DNA from: Gamarada debralockiae
Taxonomy: Eukaryota; Ascomycota; Leotiomycetes; Helotiales; Hyphodiscaceae
Length of the DNA stretch: 22,203 bases
Direction of reading: 5' to 3'
NCBI GenBank assembly: GCA_002803225.1
Contig: NXFV01001715.1
Coordinates: forward strand, 1 to 22,203
Below the pieces are notes generated by a model, which searched no databases, was not told the origin of the DNA, and saw nothing but the letters and a program-made list of their open reading frames with translations. A program made the position numbers and the translations under genes. Of the stretch, positions 20,185 to 22,203 are shown piece by piece; within the stretch, counting starts at the first letter, position 1, and each line of letters opens with the position of its first letter.

Positions 20185-21304
20185 ATCATCTATGTAAGAA
20201 TACCACTCATTGTACAATACGAATAACAAACGCCGTTAGTAAAGGTAATTTTAGAGCGAGAAATCGATAAAAGCTCATTGTACAGCGATATTGAAAGCTT
20301 TCGATGCAACATGAAAATTACAAACAGTTTCCAACTCTCTCCAAGTAGCGACTCAACCGAGATGACATCACGATAGGCAGGAGTGTTTTGTTTACATCTG
20401 TATCGCCGCCCCTTTCGCGCTGGTAAGCGGGCCTCCCTCAAAACAAACAATTTAACACCAAAAAAAGTGAAGACCCAAATATTCACTCAACAAAACAAAA
20501 CTCGGGGAATCGTACTAGCAAGTTCCTTGCAAAACCCTCAGAACTGGAGATTTTTGGAGATGCGACAACCCACACCCCGAAGGGCGGAATTATGTCAGGG
20601 AAAGCAGACGGGTACCCGGAGTACAATCTCTCCTACTTGTGTTCGATTCCGAGTCACGAATAGAGTGAGTAACAACTCCGTTGCATTCGTTTGAACGACT
20701 GCGAAAATCTGAATTTGCTTATTTGAATTGATACATACGTTAATGGTTATGCCGAGAACTCGGTGTATTGAAGCGGAATCGGAAAACGACAATGTGGTGC
20801 GGCCGCGAGGGGATGATGATAGGTTCAAGCTTCACTTCACTTCGGTGTGGCCAGAGCTCTATTAGAAGGCAAGGCCGCTGTGTGGAATTCTCATATCTAT
20901 GTTGTTGACTTTGACATCTCCGAGCACTTAACCCTTCTGGGCGATTGAGAGCTTCGAACTTTCCATTCGCGACCAGATTACTCTTTGAAGTTCGGAATCA
21001 TCGTCCGTAATTGAAGTATAGGTCATCAATCGCACATGGAGAACGAACTTAATGTTGGTTTAAGCACAAAAGACGAAAATGCTAACAGCAGGGCAAAAGT
21101 AAATGTCGAGGTAAATTGACGGGGTGTCACTTCATTCATATGCCAGCATCAGCATGAATATCATAGCTACGTACTGTGATGTCCACTTAGAAAGCTTCAA
21201 GTTTGACAGCTAACTTATTGGGATCTGCCACCAGGCGTCGCGAAATTCAAAACTCGGCTGCATTTCATCTCCTTCCCAAGTCCTTGTCTCATTGCTTCCA
21301 TCTA
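20185..21304. other. Gene-poor stretch between ProRS and the cupin gene
   Basis: 1120 bp. Frames 20190-20486, 20383-20694 and 20595-20828 overlap one another on both strands with no recognisable motif. A GTTCGATTCC T-loop-like string occurs near 20640 but no tRNA can be folded around it. The region may hold the 3' UTRs of the two convergent genes. I see no repeat or mobile element. Confidence 0.45.
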
Positions 21305-21837
21305 TCATTCGACAGTCTTTTCAGCCGGCAGGATGAAAAGTATCATGCGAGCCGTCTCAGTCTCGCTGGGGTTCCGCCATCCATGCTTCGTCGCTCGATG
21401 AATGAGGACCTCTCCCGTCTTAATCAGCCGCTTCTCGCCGCTATCCAGCACAAGCTCAACTGCAAACATCACTGCGTCAGCATCCTCATTCCCCAATACT
21501 TCCCCTCATCTCAACGAACGGACATACCACTTCTAGCAATCATAACCCCAACATCAAGGCTGGCCGTGCTATGAATCGTTGACACCGTCTCAGTGTTTCC
21601 TGCTCTCCATTCAGCAACAATCAGGTTGGTACCACTTGATGGAATGACAGGAATCGTGCTTTTCTTGTTGTGCTATGTGATGTCTGCATCGTTGGCGAAG
21701 TTGACCAGACTGGAGCTGGTGATGCTATAGAGGATGCCGATGTTTGGGGAGAGGGATTTGAAGTTTGGTGCAGGGCAGAAGTCTGCCAGCCCAGTGCTGG
21801 CGTCTGTGGTCGTGGTGTGGATGATTGGAGAAGTCAT
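21305..21837 (-). pseudogene. Cupin-domain protein gene with an in-frame TAG (probable pseudogene)
   Basis: Two exons, 21528-21837 and 21305-21459, split by a 68-bp intron with GTATGT donor, CTGAC branch and TTTGCAG acceptor. The join keeps phase and gives 155 codons. The start MTSPIIHTTTTDASTGLADF, the middle HSTASLDVGVMIARSVELVL (first cupin motif region) and the end IHRATKHGWRNPSETETARMI (second motif with its His) look like small fungal cupins. A TAG at codon 55 (21673-21675) interrupts the first exon in the same frame, and coding-like sequence continues on both sides. No good donor lies upstream of the TAG to splice it out: only GTCTGG or GTCAAC, making introns under about 50 bp with no branch site. 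Residue changes in the first motif also suggest relaxed constraint. Alternative: sequencing error or a non-canonical intron. Confidence 0.6.
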
Positions 21838-22167
21838 GGCAGTAAGGGTATACGGGCCTCAATTTCTCAAGAATGAAAGTCAGGAGATGATGGTTGCGAT
21901 TCGATGAAGATGGCCACCACAATCTCCAAATATAAAACCCAGATTTACATATTGCTAGGAGGTAGTTAAGAAGTTAAATCCGTTAAGTCCACTGCCATTT
22001 CAAAGCAGTTCGATATTTGAGCAGGGGGAGATACCGCAGAGTAGATAAGACGCTGCAGTCTCGAGGCTTTAAGATGTTTTCTTTTCTGAGGAAGTGCGAT
22101 TGTATGTTTAAGACGAAACAGGGAACAGGTTTTTTAGATTTTGGGAATCTTCACGCGAAGAGAGGGG

Positions 22168-22169
<2 letters not shown>
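21838..22169. other. Upstream flank of the cupin gene
   Basis: About 330 bp, AT-rich in places (TATATTTGG on the minus strand near 21930). No gene seen; it would hold the cupin promoter. Confidence 0.4.

Positions 22170-22203
<34 letters not shown>
22170..22203. repeat. Poly-G run of 34 bases at the window end
   Basis: An uninterrupted G homopolymer reaching the last base. Most likely an assembly or sequencing artefact at a contig end (two-colour Illumina chemistry calls no-signal cycles as G), less likely true sequence. Confidence 0.85.

Noticed and set aside
20600..20680. Possible tRNA (GTTCGATTCC T-loop-like string)
   Set aside because: The T-stem does not pair in the standard position, and no D-arm, anticodon arm or acceptor stem can be placed.
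20383..20694. 103-codon plus-strand frame after ProRS
   Set aside because: Overlapped by opposite-strand frames of similar quality and has no motif. A GTGAGT follows near its end but no convincing next exon was found.
20808..20900. Possible C/D box snoRNA (ATGATGA)
   Set aside because: No CTGA D-box at a suitable distance and no terminal stem.

Overview
The window looks like nuclear DNA of a filamentous ascomycete. Most genes are interrupted by short introns (about 47 to 130 bp, the longest 202 bp) with GTRNGT-like donors, CTRAY branch sites and YAG acceptors. The protein set also points there: a Zn2Cys6 regulator, an OrsD-like DUF3505 protein, a fungal C2H2/kinase fusion, a GT17 glycosyltransferase and a divergent SDR. 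A leotiomycete is my best guess from the protein types, but that is inference.

Layout. (1) 1-3389, minus: a large regulatory fusion, AT-hook plus several C2H2 fingers, then a Ser/Thr kinase domain, then more C2H2 fingers running off the left edge. (2) 3888-4082, minus: a 64-residue Cys-rich basic protein. (3) 4622-5794, minus: a type II membrane GT17 glycosyltransferase. (4) 6628-8397, minus: a two-exon Zn2Cys6 transcription factor. (5) 8892-10346, minus: an OrsD-like protein with two BED/C2H2-like fingers and a fungal transcription-factor-like C-terminal domain. (6) 11075-12369, plus: a three-exon short-chain dehydrogenase, divergent from gene 5 across a 728-bp promoter that holds a perfect 12-bp inverted repeat. 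(7) 13270-13978, plus: a five-exon 153-residue protein I do not recognise, with E-box and CRE palindromes upstream. (8) 14242-17649, minus: four-exon MAK21/NOC1, a 60S ribosome biogenesis factor. (9) 17943-20184, plus: seven-exon mitochondrial prolyl-tRNA synthetase, divergent from MAK21 across a 293-bp shared promoter with a perfect GATA-containing hairpin. (10) 21305-21837, minus: a cupin-domain gene with an in-frame TAG, probably a pseudogene. The window ends in 34 consecutive G, most likely a contig-end artefact.

How the genes relate. The right half is housekeeping: ribosome assembly and mitochondrial translation share one promoter. The left half is regulatory and accessory: three DNA-binding or signalling proteins and an oxidoreductase. 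There is no polyketide synthase, NRPS or terpene cyclase, so I do not call a biosynthetic cluster. Gene models were built by hand translation and splice-phase checking; every multi-exon model given is open in frame across its joins, except the cupin. I found no tRNA, rRNA, CRISPR array or intact transposon.
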